From contig JALENW010000024.1 of NCBI GenBank assembly GCA_022766365.1, forward strand, positions 113,934 through 177,933: a stretch of DNA of 64,000 nucleotides, read 5' to 3'. Each line of letters opens with the position of its first letter. The first letter of the stretch is position 1. The notes under the pieces were generated by a model that was not told the origin of the DNA, did not search any database, and saw only the letters and a program-made list of their open reading frames with translations. The DNA is from Clostridiales bacterium. Lineage in GTDB: Bacteria > Bacillota > Clostridia > Peptostreptococcales > Anaerovoracaceae. This document shows positions 56,104 through 64,000 of this stretch, piece by piece. A program made the translations under genes and the position numbers.

Positions 56104-57906
56104 ATGGGTAAGAAAGTTTATGAAAATAGAAATGATATAGATAAGAAGTACAGATGGGATTTGGAGAAAATGTATCCTAATGAAGATCTCTGGCTTAAGG
56201 ATATATCAAAAGCAGAAACACTGACTGAGGAGTTTTTACAAAGAAAAGGCAAAGTTATGGATAATTCCCGTTCACTTCTTGAAGCTCTTAAAGCAATGGA
56301 CGACATAGGTCTCTTGATAGAGAAGGCTTTCGTATATGCGAGAATGAAGATGGATGAGGACAATAGAGATAGTCATAGGCAGGCAATGTTTGACAAGATA
56401 AACACGTCTGCTTCAAAAATCCTAAGTGCATTGAGTTTCCTCACACCTGAGATTCTTTCTTCAGAGGAGAAAACCGTCAAAATGTTTATTGACGAAAATC
56501 CCGGACTCCGGGTATATCGCCATATGCTTGAAGGTATTTTCAACCGTAAGGAACATATTCTCTCTGAAAAAGAGGAAAATTTATTAGCAAACTTAGGTCA
56601 GGTTACTTCTGCACCACATTCGATATTCAACATTTTAAACAACAGCGATTTGAAATTTGGCAGCATCACAGATGATTATGGAAATGAGATCGAAATAACT
56701 CATGGCAACTACATAAATTTCATGGAATCCCATAACAGGGAGGTCAGGAAAACTGCTTTTGAAAGAATGTACCAGACTTATGCAGATATGATAAATCTCA
56801 TAGGAACAACCTATAGCTACAGCGTTAAGACTGATGTTGTTTACTCTCAGGTCAGAAAGTATTCATCTGCCAGAGATTCAGCTTTATCAAGAGATAAAAT
56901 TCCTGAAAGCGTTTACGATAATCTCATTAATGTTGTCTCATCTAACCTTTCAAATTTGCATAGATACATGAAACTCAGGAAGGATGAACTTGGAGTCGAT
57001 GAACTTAAAATGTGGGACATATATGTTCCATTAGTCAAACTCCCCGAAAGGAACATCCCATTTGAAGAAGGCGTTGATATTATGCTGAAAGCCTTGAAGC
57101 CACTTGGTCAAGAGTACAGCAATGCTTTAAAAAAAGGAGTGGAATCGAGGTGGATAGATGTGTACGAAACGCCGGGAAAAACAAGCGGCGCATACAGCTT
57201 CGGTTCATATGACAGTATGCCATACTCACTTATGAATTATACAGACACTTTAAAAGATGTCTTTACTCTTGTTCACGAGATGGGTCATTCCATGCACTCA
57301 TTTTTCACAAGGCAGACACAGCCATATGTCTACGGAGATCACAGCATTTTTACTGCAGAGGTTGCCTCGACGGTCAACGAATCGCTCCTGATCAGGTATC
57401 TTCTTAATCAGAATCCTGATGATGAGATGAAGAAATATCTACTGAATTTCTACCTTGAAGAATTCAGAGGAACACTTTTCAGACAGACAATGTTTGCTGA
57501 ATTTGAGCACAAATGCCATTCTTTTGTTGAATCGGGAGGAAGTCTCACCCCTGATTGGCTGAATACTGAATATGAGAACCTTAATAGGAAATATTATGGA
57601 AAAGTTGTGGGAGAAGATGATTATATCAAATACGAATGGGCAAGAATCCCTCATTTTTACAGGGCATATTATGTTTATCAGTATGCAACGGGTTTTTCGG
57701 CTGCAACTGCCATTTCAAAGAAAATTCTGGAAGGTGGGGAAAAGGAAAGAAATGACTACCTGACTTTCCTAACTCTCGGAAGCAGCAAATATCCTGTGGA
57801 TCTTTTGAAAATCGCCGGTGTTGATATGAGTTCTCCCGAGCCTGTAAAAAAAGCCATGGAAACCTTTAACGCTCTCCTTGATGAATTTGAGACATTAAAA
57901 AAATAG
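56104..57906 (+). CDS. pepF: Oligoendopeptidase F
   Basis: A cytoplasmic M3B zinc metallopeptidase of 600 residues that trims short peptides. The zinc motif HEMGH is at 391-395, with the third ligand Glu in the following FTAEVASTVNE. The start ATG follows GGGAGGT at good spacing. It is the first plus-strand gene of the window and divergent from murI. In the shared gap a TATAAT occurs at 56053-56058 but no fitting -35 box was found. The nadK gene follows after 68 bases. Confidence 0.96.
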   Translation: MGKKVYENRNDIDKKYRWDLEKMYPNEDLWLKDISKAETLTEEFLQRKGKVMDNSRSLLEALKAMDDIGLLIEKAFVYARMKMDEDNRDSHRQAMFDKINTSASKILSALSFLTPEILSSEEKTVKMFIDENPGLRVYRHMLEGIFNRKEHILSEKEENLLANLGQVTSAPHSIFNILNNSDLKFGSITDDYGNEIEITHGNYINFMESHNREVRKTAFERMYQTYADMINLIGTTYSYSVKTDVVYSQVRKYSSARDSALSRDKIPESVYDNLINVVSSNLSNLHRYMKLRKDELGVDELKMWDIYVPLVKLPERNIPFEEGVDIMLKALKPLGQEYSNALKKGVESRWIDVYETPGKTSGAYSFGSYDSMPYSLMNYTDTLKDVFTLVHEMGHSMHSFFTRQTQPYVYGDHSIFTAEVASTVNESLLIRYLLNQNPDDEMKKYLLNFYLEEFRGTLFRQTMFAEFEHKCHSFVESGGSLTPDWLNTEYENLNRKYYGKVVGEDDYIKYEWARIPHFYRAYYVYQYATGFSAATAISKKILEGGEKERNDYLTFLTLGSSKYPVDLLKIAGVDMSSPEPVKKAMETFNALLDEFETLKK

Positions 57907-57974
57907 CAGTCTATATCGTTCATATTCCTACATATATGTAAAGATATCTAATATGCAATTGAGGATTAGTAAAG

Positions 57975-58790
57975 ATGTTAACAAGTAAAGAGAAAATTTA
58001 TATTTATTCGAATGGTACTTCTTCATCTAAAGAAACCAGAAGAAGACTTGAGGAAAAACTTGAAAAGTCAGGTTACTCCCTTGCGAAATCAGCAGGAGAA
58101 AAACCAGATCTGATTGTGGTTATCGGAGGTGACGGTACTCTACTCGAAGCTATACACAAATTCAATTTTCCTGAGTCACAGTTCATAGGGATCAATACAG
58201 GACATCTGGGATTTTTCCAAGAACTTATGCCTAGCCAGTTAGACGATTTTATATTTAATTATGGTCAGGATAAATTTGCAATACAGGAACTGTCAACTGT
58301 GGACATAAATGTGAGGACAAATGACTGTTATTTCACCCATACCGGATTGAATGAGATAGCCATAAAGGGAAGCGATAATCATTCAATTCACCTCAATATG
58401 TCCATAGATGGAAGTTTCATTCAAAGATTTTCGGGAGACGGTGTAGTAATAGCTACTCCGGCCGGTTCCACTGCATATAATTACTCCCTTGGAGGCTCGA
58501 TAGTTGATCCAAGGGTAAATGTTTTGCAGCTCACTCCTATCGCACCAATGAACACCATTGCATATAGATCATTTACATCAAGTATTCTGCTTCCGCCTGA
58601 ACTTACACTCGGTATATCACCTGATATCAGAACAGATAAAAAACCTATTCGCATTATTTTCGACGGCTACTATAAAGAATACTCTGATATAAAATCCATG
58701 GAAGTTTCCATGGGGACAAGGACTATAAAGCTTTTAAGATTTGAAAACTATGATTTCTGGGAAAAAGTTAAAAGCAAATTTTTACTGTAA
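57975..58790 (+). CDS. nadK: NAD kinase
   Basis: NadK phosphorylates NAD to NADP. The 271-residue protein has the glycine motif GGDGTLLEA at 51-59, INTGHLGFFQEL, NEIAIKG, the SGDGVVIATPAGSTAYNYSLGG block and PIAPMN, all diagnostic. GAGGATTAG precedes the ATG. It is followed by the pseudouridine synthase gene after 29 bases, a pairing seen in other Bacillota. Confidence 0.96.
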   Translation: MLTSKEKIYIYSNGTSSSKETRRRLEEKLEKSGYSLAKSAGEKPDLIVVIGGDGTLLEAIHKFNFPESQFIGINTGHLGFFQELMPSQLDDFIFNYGQDKFAIQELSTVDINVRTNDCYFTHTGLNEIAIKGSDNHSIHLNMSIDGSFIQRFSGDGVVIATPAGSTAYNYSLGGSIVDPRVNVLQLTPIAPMNTIAYRSFTSSILLPPELTLGISPDIRTDKKPIRIIFDGYYKEYSDIKSMEVSMGTRTIKLLRFENYDFWEKVKSKFLL

Positions 58791-58819
58791 AAATATAGAA
58801 CCGGAGACAAACTAAACAA

Positions 58820-59737
58820 ATGGCAAAATTTAAATATATAGCAAGCAATGAAGACACAGGACTTCCAATAAAAAAAATCATCAGATCACAGTTCAATTTC
58901 TCCGGAAGACTTATGGGGCAGATCAAACGAGGTAATCTGGTTTACAGAAACGGCTCCCCTGTTCCCGGTTGGCATACGGTGGATATCGGAGATATAATAA
59001 CAATTGATCTACCGGAAGAAAGAAGCGACTTTGCTCCCGAAAATATTCCACTTGATATAGTTTATGAGGACGATGATCTCCTTGTTATAAATAAGCAAAA
59101 CGGTATAACTGTTCATCCTACAAAGGGATGCCCTAATCACACCATAGCGAACGGGATAATGACTCATATGCTGAATTCAGATCAAAGTTTTAAAATTCGT
59201 TTCATAAATCGTTTAGATACAGATACTTCAGGTCTATTACTTGTGGGGAAAAATTCATATTCTCAAAATGAAATCGCAAAACAGATGCGTGCCGGGACAG
59301 TCGAAAAGCACTACATTGCCGTTGTATGCGGCATCATCTCGGAGGATGAGTTTATCATCGATAAGCCCATAGGCAGGCCCTCCCCGGATGAAATAAGGAG
59401 AAGCGTTTTAGACGTAGATCTTGGCGGCTGTCCTTCCAGAACTAAGGTGAACGTGCTGGAAAGGCTCCAACACCCTTTGACCGGTGAACATTTCACACTT
59501 GTAGAGCTTAAGCTTCTCACAGGCAGGACACATCAGATACGTGTTCATATGAATTACATCGGTCACACACTCGTTGGCGATTGGCTATATGGGGACAACC
59601 ATGGCGATTTGATCGGGAGGCAGGCGCTCCACGCATGCAGGCTTTCATTAACACACCCTGTAACCGGGAATCCCCTATCTCTTAAATCAGATCTTCCTGA
59701 GGACATCTCAAAACTGGTAGGCTTTCTTTCCAAATGA
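58820..59737 (+). CDS. RluA family pseudouridine synthase
   Basis: The 305-residue enzyme has a short N-terminal S4-like part (about 15-70), followed by the catalytic domain with INRLDTDTSGLLLVGKN, where the first Asp after RL is the nucleophile. LKLLTGRTHQIRVHM and GDWLYG are further family marks. It isomerises uridines in rRNA or tRNA; the site (RluC, RluD or other class) is not predictable. It ends just before a bidirectional terminator. Confidence 0.92.
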   Translation: MAKFKYIASNEDTGLPIKKIIRSQFNFSGRLMGQIKRGNLVYRNGSPVPGWHTVDIGDIITIDLPEERSDFAPENIPLDIVYEDDDLLVINKQNGITVHPTKGCPNHTIANGIMTHMLNSDQSFKIRFINRLDTDTSGLLLVGKNSYSQNEIAKQMRAGTVEKHYIAVVCGIISEDEFIIDKPIGRPSPDEIRRSVLDVDLGGCPSRTKVNVLERLQHPLTGEHFTLVELKLLTGRTHQIRVHMNYIGHTLVGDWLYGDNHGDLIGRQALHACRLSLTHPVTGNPLSLKSDLPEDISKLVGFLSK

Positions 59738-59778
59738 AATAGGTCACCTATGTTTCACAATTGTTTTAAAATACTCAA

Positions 59779-59804
59779 AACCCCACTCTAATCAAAGTGG
59801 GGTT
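59779..59804. terminator. Bidirectional terminator between convergent genes
   Basis: A nine-base stem AACCCCACT / AGTGGGGTT with an eight-base loop lies between the ends of the pseudouridine synthase gene (plus) and the DUF975 gene (minus). T-rich sequence follows on both strands. Confidence 0.75.
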
Positions 59805-59861
59805 AATTCATTATACATGTAATTATCTCTAAAATTCTACTTCTATAGATATATGCAAAGT

Positions 59862-60752
59862 TTAGATAAGCTCTTCCGGCATATCGTCGACAATATCGAT
59901 TTTCAACTCACCACGGAGAATCCTGTAATACACAGCAAAAGTTGTGTAAGCATAGACCATTACAAATGAAGTGCAAATGATTGTCACCAATGTGGTCAAT
60001 ATCAGGCTCTGAGCAGGATCTAGAGGACTTACGAGCATTGATACAACAAAAGTTGGAATCGAAGCCAAAATATACCATCCAATAAATGAAATGGCAACTC
60101 CGAACAGATGAGCCTTATTCCCTTTCATCATGGAAGCACATGTCTTTAAAGAATCAATGGCTCCATTGTATTGAAACCTGTCATCTGCGATTACAAAGAA
60201 CTTAAAGAACAGGGAAAATGTCATCACAATTGCATAAACAACCCATACAAGCAAAATAATAATAAACAAAATCATAAATGTCATCAGCATGCTGTCGACC
60301 CGCTGAGAAATTGCAACTGATATTATAATTGCTACGCTGAATACTACAATTACAGGCAAGGCAATGATTAGATTATAGAAAAAATATTGCTTGAAGCTTC
60401 TCCAATAGCATGTAAATCCATAAAATAAATCAGTAAATTTGGGATTTTCATCTCTGACGAGGTTTAGAACATATCTCATAGCCCCCACCGAGAGAGCTCC
60501 TGAGACTAGAAATATTGCAATACCCACCACAACAAGCGTTATAATCTGCAATGGCGACATATTCCAATAATAGTCAACCGATGCCGTATAAGCCGTGAAT
60601 TTGAATTCTTCTCTAATGTAGGAATATGCCCCTTCTCCTAAAATTATCCACAGTAAAAAAATTGCTGCCGCCTCAAACCAATGCCCTTTGAGTTTTTCTT
60701 TGGCGATCTTCTTCATCGGACCGCTACTAACTATCATTCTAATATGTTTCAT
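59862..60752 (-). CDS. DUF975 family integral membrane protein
   Basis: The 296-residue protein has the DUF975 N-terminus (KKIAKEKLKGHWFEAAAIFLLW) and about five or six membrane helices. The loop around YGFTCYWRSFKQYFFYNLIIALPVI and MMKGNKAHLF are also typical. Function unknown; members are widespread in Bacillota. GAGGAG precedes the start. It is divergent from thiN, and the two promoters overlap at their -10 boxes. Confidence 0.85.
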   Translation of the reverse strand: MKHIRMIVSSGPMKKIAKEKLKGHWFEAAAIFLLWIILGEGAYSYIREEFKFTAYTASVDYYWNMSPLQIITLVVVGIAIFLVSGALSVGAMRYVLNLVRDENPKFTDLFYGFTCYWRSFKQYFFYNLIIALPVIVVFSVAIIISVAISQRVDSMLMTFMILFIIILLVWVVYAIVMTFSLFFKFFVIADDRFQYNGAIDSLKTCASMMKGNKAHLFGVAISFIGWYILASIPTFVVSMLVSPLDPAQSLILTTLVTIICTSFVMVYAYTTFAVYYRILRGELKIDIVDDMPEELI

Positions 60753-60774
60753 AAGCTCCTCATTTTCTTATTGC

Positions 60775-60803
60775 TTTCAAAAACTTCGAACATATTATAT
60801 AAT
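60775..60803 (+). promoter_or_regulatory. Promoter of thiN (candidate)
   Basis: Plus strand: TTTCAA, 17-base spacer, TATAAT, about 30 bases before the thiN start. The -35 is weak; the -10 overlaps that of the opposite DUF975 promoter. Confidence 0.45.
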
Positions 60804-60822
60804 ATATTCACAGAAAATACAA
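60794..60822 (-). promoter_or_regulatory. Promoter of the DUF975 gene
   Basis: Minus strand: TTGTAT, 17-base spacer, TATAAT. The -10 shares bases with the thiN -10 in the palindromic ATTATATAAT, and the -35 overlaps the thiN ribosome-binding site. Confidence 0.6.
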
Positions 60823-60833
60823 GGAGAAGAAAA

Positions 60834-61445
60834 ATGCGCGTCCTTATAATCACAGGTTATCTACCTGAAATCGAAAAAATCAAAATTAAAAAAAGTGATT
60901 TTGATTATATTATTACAGCCGATCGAGGTCATGAATATGCAGATATTCTTGGTATTTCACCCGATGTAAAAATTGGTGATTTCGACTCTTCTCACTCACC
61001 CACCGTCACATCGGCCGAAGTGATTCACCTGCCTGTCGAAAAAAGCATGACAGATACCGAAGCAGCTTTAGACATCGCTGCAACCGTACAGCCTTCATCT
61101 GTAACCATTCTCGGTGGTCTCGGGGGACGATTCGATCACGCAATGGGGAACATCTCCATTCTTTCTAAATACGATTTCCCTGTTGAAATAATTGACTCAC
61201 ATAACAGTGTCAAGCTCTTAAATGCTGGAGAATATATATTCGAAAAGAAGGGATATAAATACATCTCGCTTATTTCTTATTCCTCCTCAGTCTCAGGGAT
61301 ATATCTTTCAGGGGTCAAATACCCCCTTTCAAATTCAACTTTATATGACGGTTCAACGCTTGGAATAAGTAATGAAATTCTTTTTGACAAATGTTTGCTC
61401 TCCTTCAAAAGCGGACAACTTCTCATATGTCAATCGAACGATTAG
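60834..61445 (+). CDS. thiN: Thiamine pyrophosphokinase
   Basis: ThiN converts thiamine to thiamine diphosphate, the cofactor of Dxs encoded in this window. The 203-residue protein shows ITADRGHEYADILGISPDVKIGDFDS, of which DRG and GDFDS are catalytic-site marks, then TDTEAALD and GGLGGRFDHAMGN. The C-terminal beta-sandwich is complete. The ATG at 60834 with AAGGAGAAG directly upstream was chosen; the open frame extends further 5' but that part overlaps the DUF975 gene. No TPP riboswitch was recognised in the short leader. Confidence 0.92.
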   Translation: MRVLIITGYLPEIEKIKIKKSDFDYIITADRGHEYADILGISPDVKIGDFDSSHSPTVTSAEVIHLPVEKSMTDTEAALDIAATVQPSSVTILGGLGGRFDHAMGNISILSKYDFPVEIIDSHNSVKLLNAGEYIFEKKGYKYISLISYSSSVSGIYLSGVKYPLSNSTLYDGSTLGISNEILFDKCLLSFKSGQLLICQSND

Positions 61446-61466
61446 AACCAAAATACTTTAAGCTAC

Positions 61467-61494
61467 TTGAAATATTTTATAGGTATGTTACAAT
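61467..61494 (+). promoter_or_regulatory. Promoter of the crotonase gene
   Basis: Plus strand: TTGAAA, 16-base spacer, TACAAT with an extended -10 TGT. The predicted start is near 61501, giving a leader of about 65 bases. Confidence 0.75.
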
Positions 61495-61500
61495 ATTAAC

Positions 61501-61523
61501 GATATGAAGTTTGCATTCATATC
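61501..61523 (+). other. 5'-terminal stem-loop of the crotonase mRNA
   Basis: A perfect eight-base inverted repeat GATATGAA / TTCATATC with a seven-base loop begins at the predicted transcription start. It could stabilise the message or serve as an operator. Confidence 0.5.
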
Positions 61524-61565
61524 ACTCGAAAAATGAATTTTAAATTTTAAAAGTGGAGGATGAGA

Positions 61566-62342
61566 ATGTACGAGAATATTAAATATGAAGTTAGGGATCA
61601 AATTGCTTTTGTTACTGTTAACAGGCCTAAAGCACTGAATGCCTTAAACGAAGATGTACTAAGTGAGCTTTACAATGCATTTTCTGAATTTGAAAATGAT
61701 GACAATGCAAGAGTTGCAATCCTTACAGGTGAAGGCAAGGCATTCGTAGCAGGTGCAGATATCGCTGCTATGAGCAAGATGAACGCACTCGAAGGCAGGA
61801 ATATGATGATCCTTGGTCATAAACTTATGAATTATATGGAAGCAATCGAGAAGCCGATTATTGCTGCTGTTAACGGTTTTGCACTCGGTGGCGGTTGCGA
61901 ACTGTCCATGGCATGCGATTTCAGAATTGCTTCCACTAAAGCTAAGTTCGGACAGCCTGAAGTCGGGCTTGGAATTATTCCCGGATTCGGCGGCACCCAG
62001 AGATTGCCTCGCCTTGTTGGCAAAGGAATGGCTAAGTATCTCACAATGACAGCAGAGATAATCGGTTCTGAAGAAGCTTACCGTATAGGGCTTTGTGAAA
62101 AGGTTTGTGAGCCGGAAGAACTTCTCGCGGAAGCAGAGAAAGTAGCAAGAACTATCATTCAGAAGGCCCCTATCGCTGTTGGTTCTGCAAAGGTTGCAAT
62201 CAATAACGGATATGATATGGACCTTAAGTCTGCAAGCAGATTTGAAATTGAAACTTTCACTGCTGCTTTCGGATCTGATGACAAGGCTGAGGGTATGGGA
62301 GCATTTCTTGAAAAGCGTCCTGCCGTATTTAAAAACAAATAG
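61566..62342 (+). CDS. Enoyl-CoA hydratase / crotonase family
   Basis: From the chosen ATG at 61566 (GGAGG six bases upstream; an ATG at 61560 is too close to it) the protein has 258 residues. The oxyanion-hole segments GKAFVAGADI and NGFALGGGCEL and the two catalytic glutamates, in GGGCELSMACD and GQPEVGLGI, are intact, so it should hydrate short-chain enoyl-CoA such as crotonyl-CoA. It stands alone: no acyl-CoA dehydrogenase, ETF, thiolase or 3-hydroxybutyryl-CoA dehydrogenase gene is adjacent. It has its own promoter and terminator. A butyrate-pathway role is an inference. Confidence 0.9.
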   Translation: MYENIKYEVRDQIAFVTVNRPKALNALNEDVLSELYNAFSEFENDDNARVAILTGEGKAFVAGADIAAMSKMNALEGRNMMILGHKLMNYMEAIEKPIIAAVNGFALGGGCELSMACDFRIASTKAKFGQPEVGLGIIPGFGGTQRLPRLVGKGMAKYLTMTAEIIGSEEAYRIGLCEKVCEPEELLAEAEKVARTIIQKAPIAVGSAKVAINNGYDMDLKSASRFEIETFTAAFGSDDKAEGMGAFLEKRPAVFKNK

Positions 62343-62368
62343 AATATATCTCAGATTGATGTAAAAAT

Positions 62369-62414
62369 CCCCCTGTACTTTGAATCTGTTGTGATTCCAA
62401 ATACGGGGGTTTTT
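62369..62414 (+). terminator. Terminator after the crotonase gene
   Basis: A long hairpin with CCCC...GTA pairing to TAC...GGGG and an inner GAATC / GATTC stem is followed by five Ts. It starts 27 bases after the stop codon. Confidence 0.85.
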
Positions 62415-62430
62415 AAGCTTAACTAAATCC

Positions 62431-62459
62431 TTGACACATTTTGGTTTTTATGCAAAAAT
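62431..62459 (+). promoter_or_regulatory. Promoter of the thioredoxin-ccdA unit (candidate)
   Basis: Plus strand: perfect TTGACA, 17-base spacer, AAAAAT with an extended TGC. The -10 is poor, but position between the terminator and the next gene fits. Confidence 0.5.
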
Positions 62460-62491
62460 ATATGAAAATTATCTATACAGAAAGGTCGTTT

Positions 62492-63088
62492 ATGAATAAC
62501 AAAAAGGTAAAGAAAATCATTAGTATAATAGCAATAATAACAGTTGTTTTGCTTCTAATAGCACTATACTTATACAAAAACCATAATGCTACCATATCTC
62601 AGGATACTCATCAGTCCGCGTCTGCTTCCAAAGGTGAAGCAAAAGACTCTACTTCCAATTCAGCCGCACCGGATCCGAATTCTAATAATAAAGATGAAGG
62701 AATCGAGACAGATCAGCCAATTAATTTTCAATCAGTCTCAGCCGAAAACAAACCTATCATCGTAAATTTTGGCTCAGAGGGATGTCCGCCATGCCGAAAA
62801 TTTAAACCGATTCTACAGTCACTCAGTGACGAATACGGTGATAAGCTATATATACGATATATTGATGTTTGGAAGCACCCTGAACTTCAAGGCGATTTCC
62901 AATTTGAATATATACCGAGCCAGGTCATCTTCAATAAGGACGGTTCTCCGTACGTACCGTCCCAAGAATTAATTGATAACTTCCAATTTCAAGTAATTAA
63001 AAACAAAGAAGGAAAGCATATATACACCCTACATCAAGGGCCTCTACCGGAGGAAGTGCTCACAGTAATCATAAAGGAAATGATATAA
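62492..63088 (+). CDS. Membrane-anchored thioredoxin-like protein
   Basis: From the ATG at 62492 (AAAGGT upstream) the protein has 198 residues: a basic N-terminus, one membrane helix (about 9-28), a Ser/Asn-rich linker (about 33-75) and a thioredoxin fold with the redox motif CPPC (98-101) in FGSEGCPPCRKF. There is no lipobox. The domain should face outside, where it would act as a thiol reductase or oxidase. A cis-proline-like YIPSQVIF is present. It overlaps the ccdA-like gene by one base (TAATG), so CcdA is the likely electron donor. Confidence 0.9.
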   Translation: MNNKKVKKIISIIAIITVVLLLIALYLYKNHNATISQDTHQSASASKGEAKDSTSNSAAPDPNSNNKDEGIETDQPINFQSVSAENKPIIVNFGSEGCPPCRKFKPILQSLSDEYGDKLYIRYIDVWKHPELQGDFQFEYIPSQVIFNKDGSPYVPSQELIDNFQFQVIKNKEGKHIYTLHQGPLPEEVLTVIIKEMI

Positions 63089-63774
63089 TGGACAACATAC
63101 TTCAAAACCTGATTCCATACATGAGAGAAAGCACATGGGTAGCTCCACTTCTAGCTCTTGTGGCAGGATTAATTACAAGCGTAACACCATGTGCACTCTC
63201 ACAACTGCCCCTGATAATGGGGTATGTTTCCGCAGGGAATACAACCAGAAAGGCCGGTATCAAGAACTCAATTATATACGCACTTGGAATCAGTACAACG
63301 TTTACAATTCTCGGAGTGCTTGCGGGAGGCACAGGGCAAATACTTGGAAGCTATACGAGATATTGGCTGATATTTCTTGGAATAATCATGATATTCATGG
63401 CCTTGGAAACCGGAGAGATTACTAACATTCTACCTACATCAAATCTTATTTCTAAGGTCAAAGCAAAGGGCTCCCTTGGAGCATTCCTCATAGGTATTCT
63501 AAGCGGATTATTCGCATCTCCATGTGCAACCCCTGTTATAATTTTCCTTTTAAGTCTCATATCTGCCAAACAAAACTATCTGTTTGGCATAACGATGATG
63601 GCAATGTACAGTCTTGGATTCAGTGCTCTAACCGTTGTCGCCGGAAGCTTTACCGGGATTATTAAGAATCTAAAATCTTCTGATAAATATAAACTCACAT
63701 ATGATGTATCAAAATATTTGCTAGCTCTGCTCATGCTTCTAATTGGTCTGTATCTCTTCTATGAAGGGATTTGA
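63088..63774 (+). CDS. ccdA: CcdA-type transmembrane thiol:disulfide transporter
   Basis: CcdA/DsbD-beta proteins carry electrons across the membrane from cytoplasmic thioredoxin. The 228-residue protein has about six helices; the two redox cysteines occur in SVTPCALSQLP (Cys35) and FASPCATPVIIF (Cys146), the symmetrical positions of the two repeats. Cytochrome c maturation is one known task, but no cytochrome genes are visible; reduction of the linked extracytoplasmic thioredoxin is the simpler reading. Confidence 0.92.
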   Translation: MDNILQNLIPYMRESTWVAPLLALVAGLITSVTPCALSQLPLIMGYVSAGNTTRKAGIKNSIIYALGISTTFTILGVLAGGTGQILGSYTRYWLIFLGIIMIFMALETGEITNILPTSNLISKVKAKGSLGAFLIGILSGLFASPCATPVIIFLLSLISAKQNYLFGITMMAMYSLGFSALTVVAGSFTGIIKNLKSSDKYKLTYDVSKYLLALLMLLIGLYLFYEGI

Positions 63775-63792
63775 GATGGTCGATACATCTAT

Positions 63793-63823
63793 AAAAGCCG
63801 AGGTCGTAGACACCTCGGCTTTT
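63793..63823. terminator. Bidirectional terminator after ccdA
   Basis: A perfect 12-base inverted repeat AAAAGCCGAGGT / ACCTCGGCTTTT with a seven-base loop gives a T-run on both strands, 18 bases after the ccdA stop. No gene is seen in the next 125 bases. Confidence 0.9.
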
Positions 63824-63947
63824 AAATTTCCTTACTCTATTACTCTCTACAACCACATAGAATAACCCCCTGGCAATGGAACCAGCCCTGCCCGGAAAAC
63901 ATTCTGTTATATGGTTTAAACGAATTATAAATTATTAAACTTGTATT

Positions 63948-64000
63948 CTATAATAAGCCTGACCCGAACAACGGTGCAAAAACAACAGACACAATTGTCA
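63948..64000 (-). CDS. Possible 3' end of a minus-strand membrane protein gene
   Basis: One minus-strand frame entering from the right edge reads TIVSVVFAPLFGSGLL and then a TAG stop. The hydrophobic composition looks like the last helix of a membrane protein, and the bidirectional terminator to its left would suit a convergent gene. Only 16 codons are visible, so this is weakly supported and no family can be named. Confidence 0.3.
   Translation of the reverse strand, partial: TIVSVVFAPLFGSGLL

Noticed and set aside
60775..60836. TPP riboswitch upstream of thiN
   Set aside because: The leader is only about 25-30 bases from the predicted start and lacks the CUGAGA element.
1..64000. CRISPR arrays, insertion sequences and long direct repeats
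   Set aside because: No regularly spaced repeats or transposase genes were seen on reading both strands.

Overview
This window looks like a housekeeping-rich stretch of a low-GC, Gram-positive chromosome of the Bacillota, most likely class Clostridia. The evidence is the gene content and order: miaA next to a Met_gamma_lyase-type gene, a YlbF-family protein, RNase J, HemZ, YqeK/RsfS/NadD, a dnaG-rpoD-trmK-nif3 cluster, an EF-P/MltG/U32-peptidase cluster and a class A RNase P RNA. A finer placement (for example the Anaerovoracaceae / Clostridiales Family XIII) is only an impression. No prophage, transposon, CRISPR array or rRNA operon was seen.

From the left edge to about 56.0 kb every gene lies on the minus strand, mostly in tightly packed operons with stop/start overlaps. 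Read in the direction of transcription (high to low coordinates) the blocks are: murI, an unknown acidic protein, a RarD-type permease, a YkvI-type membrane protein, a metallo-hydrolase, an M16 peptidase, dut, dgt, dnaG, rpoD, trmK and nif3; then rnpB with its own promoter and terminator; a MATE exporter; yebC, a structured non-coding RNA and polA, coaE and an anchored peptide-binding protein; two tRNA-Leu genes, yajC and a terminator; secDF with its own promoter; relA, a glyoxalase-like hydrolase, hemZ, hisS, aspS, nadD, yqeK, rsfS, leuS and rnj; ylbF and efp, each with a promoter; mltG, a tRNA O-methyltransferase, a U32 peptidase, a CorC-type protein, Asp23, nusB, xseA, xseB, ispA, dxs, tlyA, an aminotransferase, mutS, mutL, miaA, a XerS-like recombinase and the start of a Met_gamma_lyase-family gene.

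From 56.1 kb the orientation changes: pepF, nadK and an RluA-type pseudouridine synthase on plus; a DUF975 membrane protein on minus; then thiN, a lone crotonase and a membrane-anchored thioredoxin/CcdA pair on plus. The last bases may hold the 3' end of another minus-strand gene.

Functional groupings: mismatch repair (mutS, mutL), tRNA and rRNA modification (miaA, the U32 plus O-methyltransferase pair, tlyA, trmK, RluA), isoprenoid synthesis (dxs, ispA), exonuclease VII (xseA/xseB), stringent response (relA), RNA processing (RNase J, RNase P), replication and the main sigma factor (dnaG, rpoD, polA), nucleotide-pool hygiene (dut, dgt), protein export (yajC, secDF) and extracytoplasmic thiol redox (thioredoxin, CcdA).

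The best candidate for something undescribed is the structured RNA of about 170 nt between yebC and polA. It has a long-range closing stem, internal hairpins, its own terminator and a possible terminator/antiterminator switch; it may be a 6S RNA or a polA leader. Secondary points are a CorC-type protein with an eroded transport motif, a CoaE with a cysteine cluster, an orphan membrane-anchored solute-binding protein, a long acidic YajC tail, and overlapping divergent promoters between the DUF975 gene and thiN.
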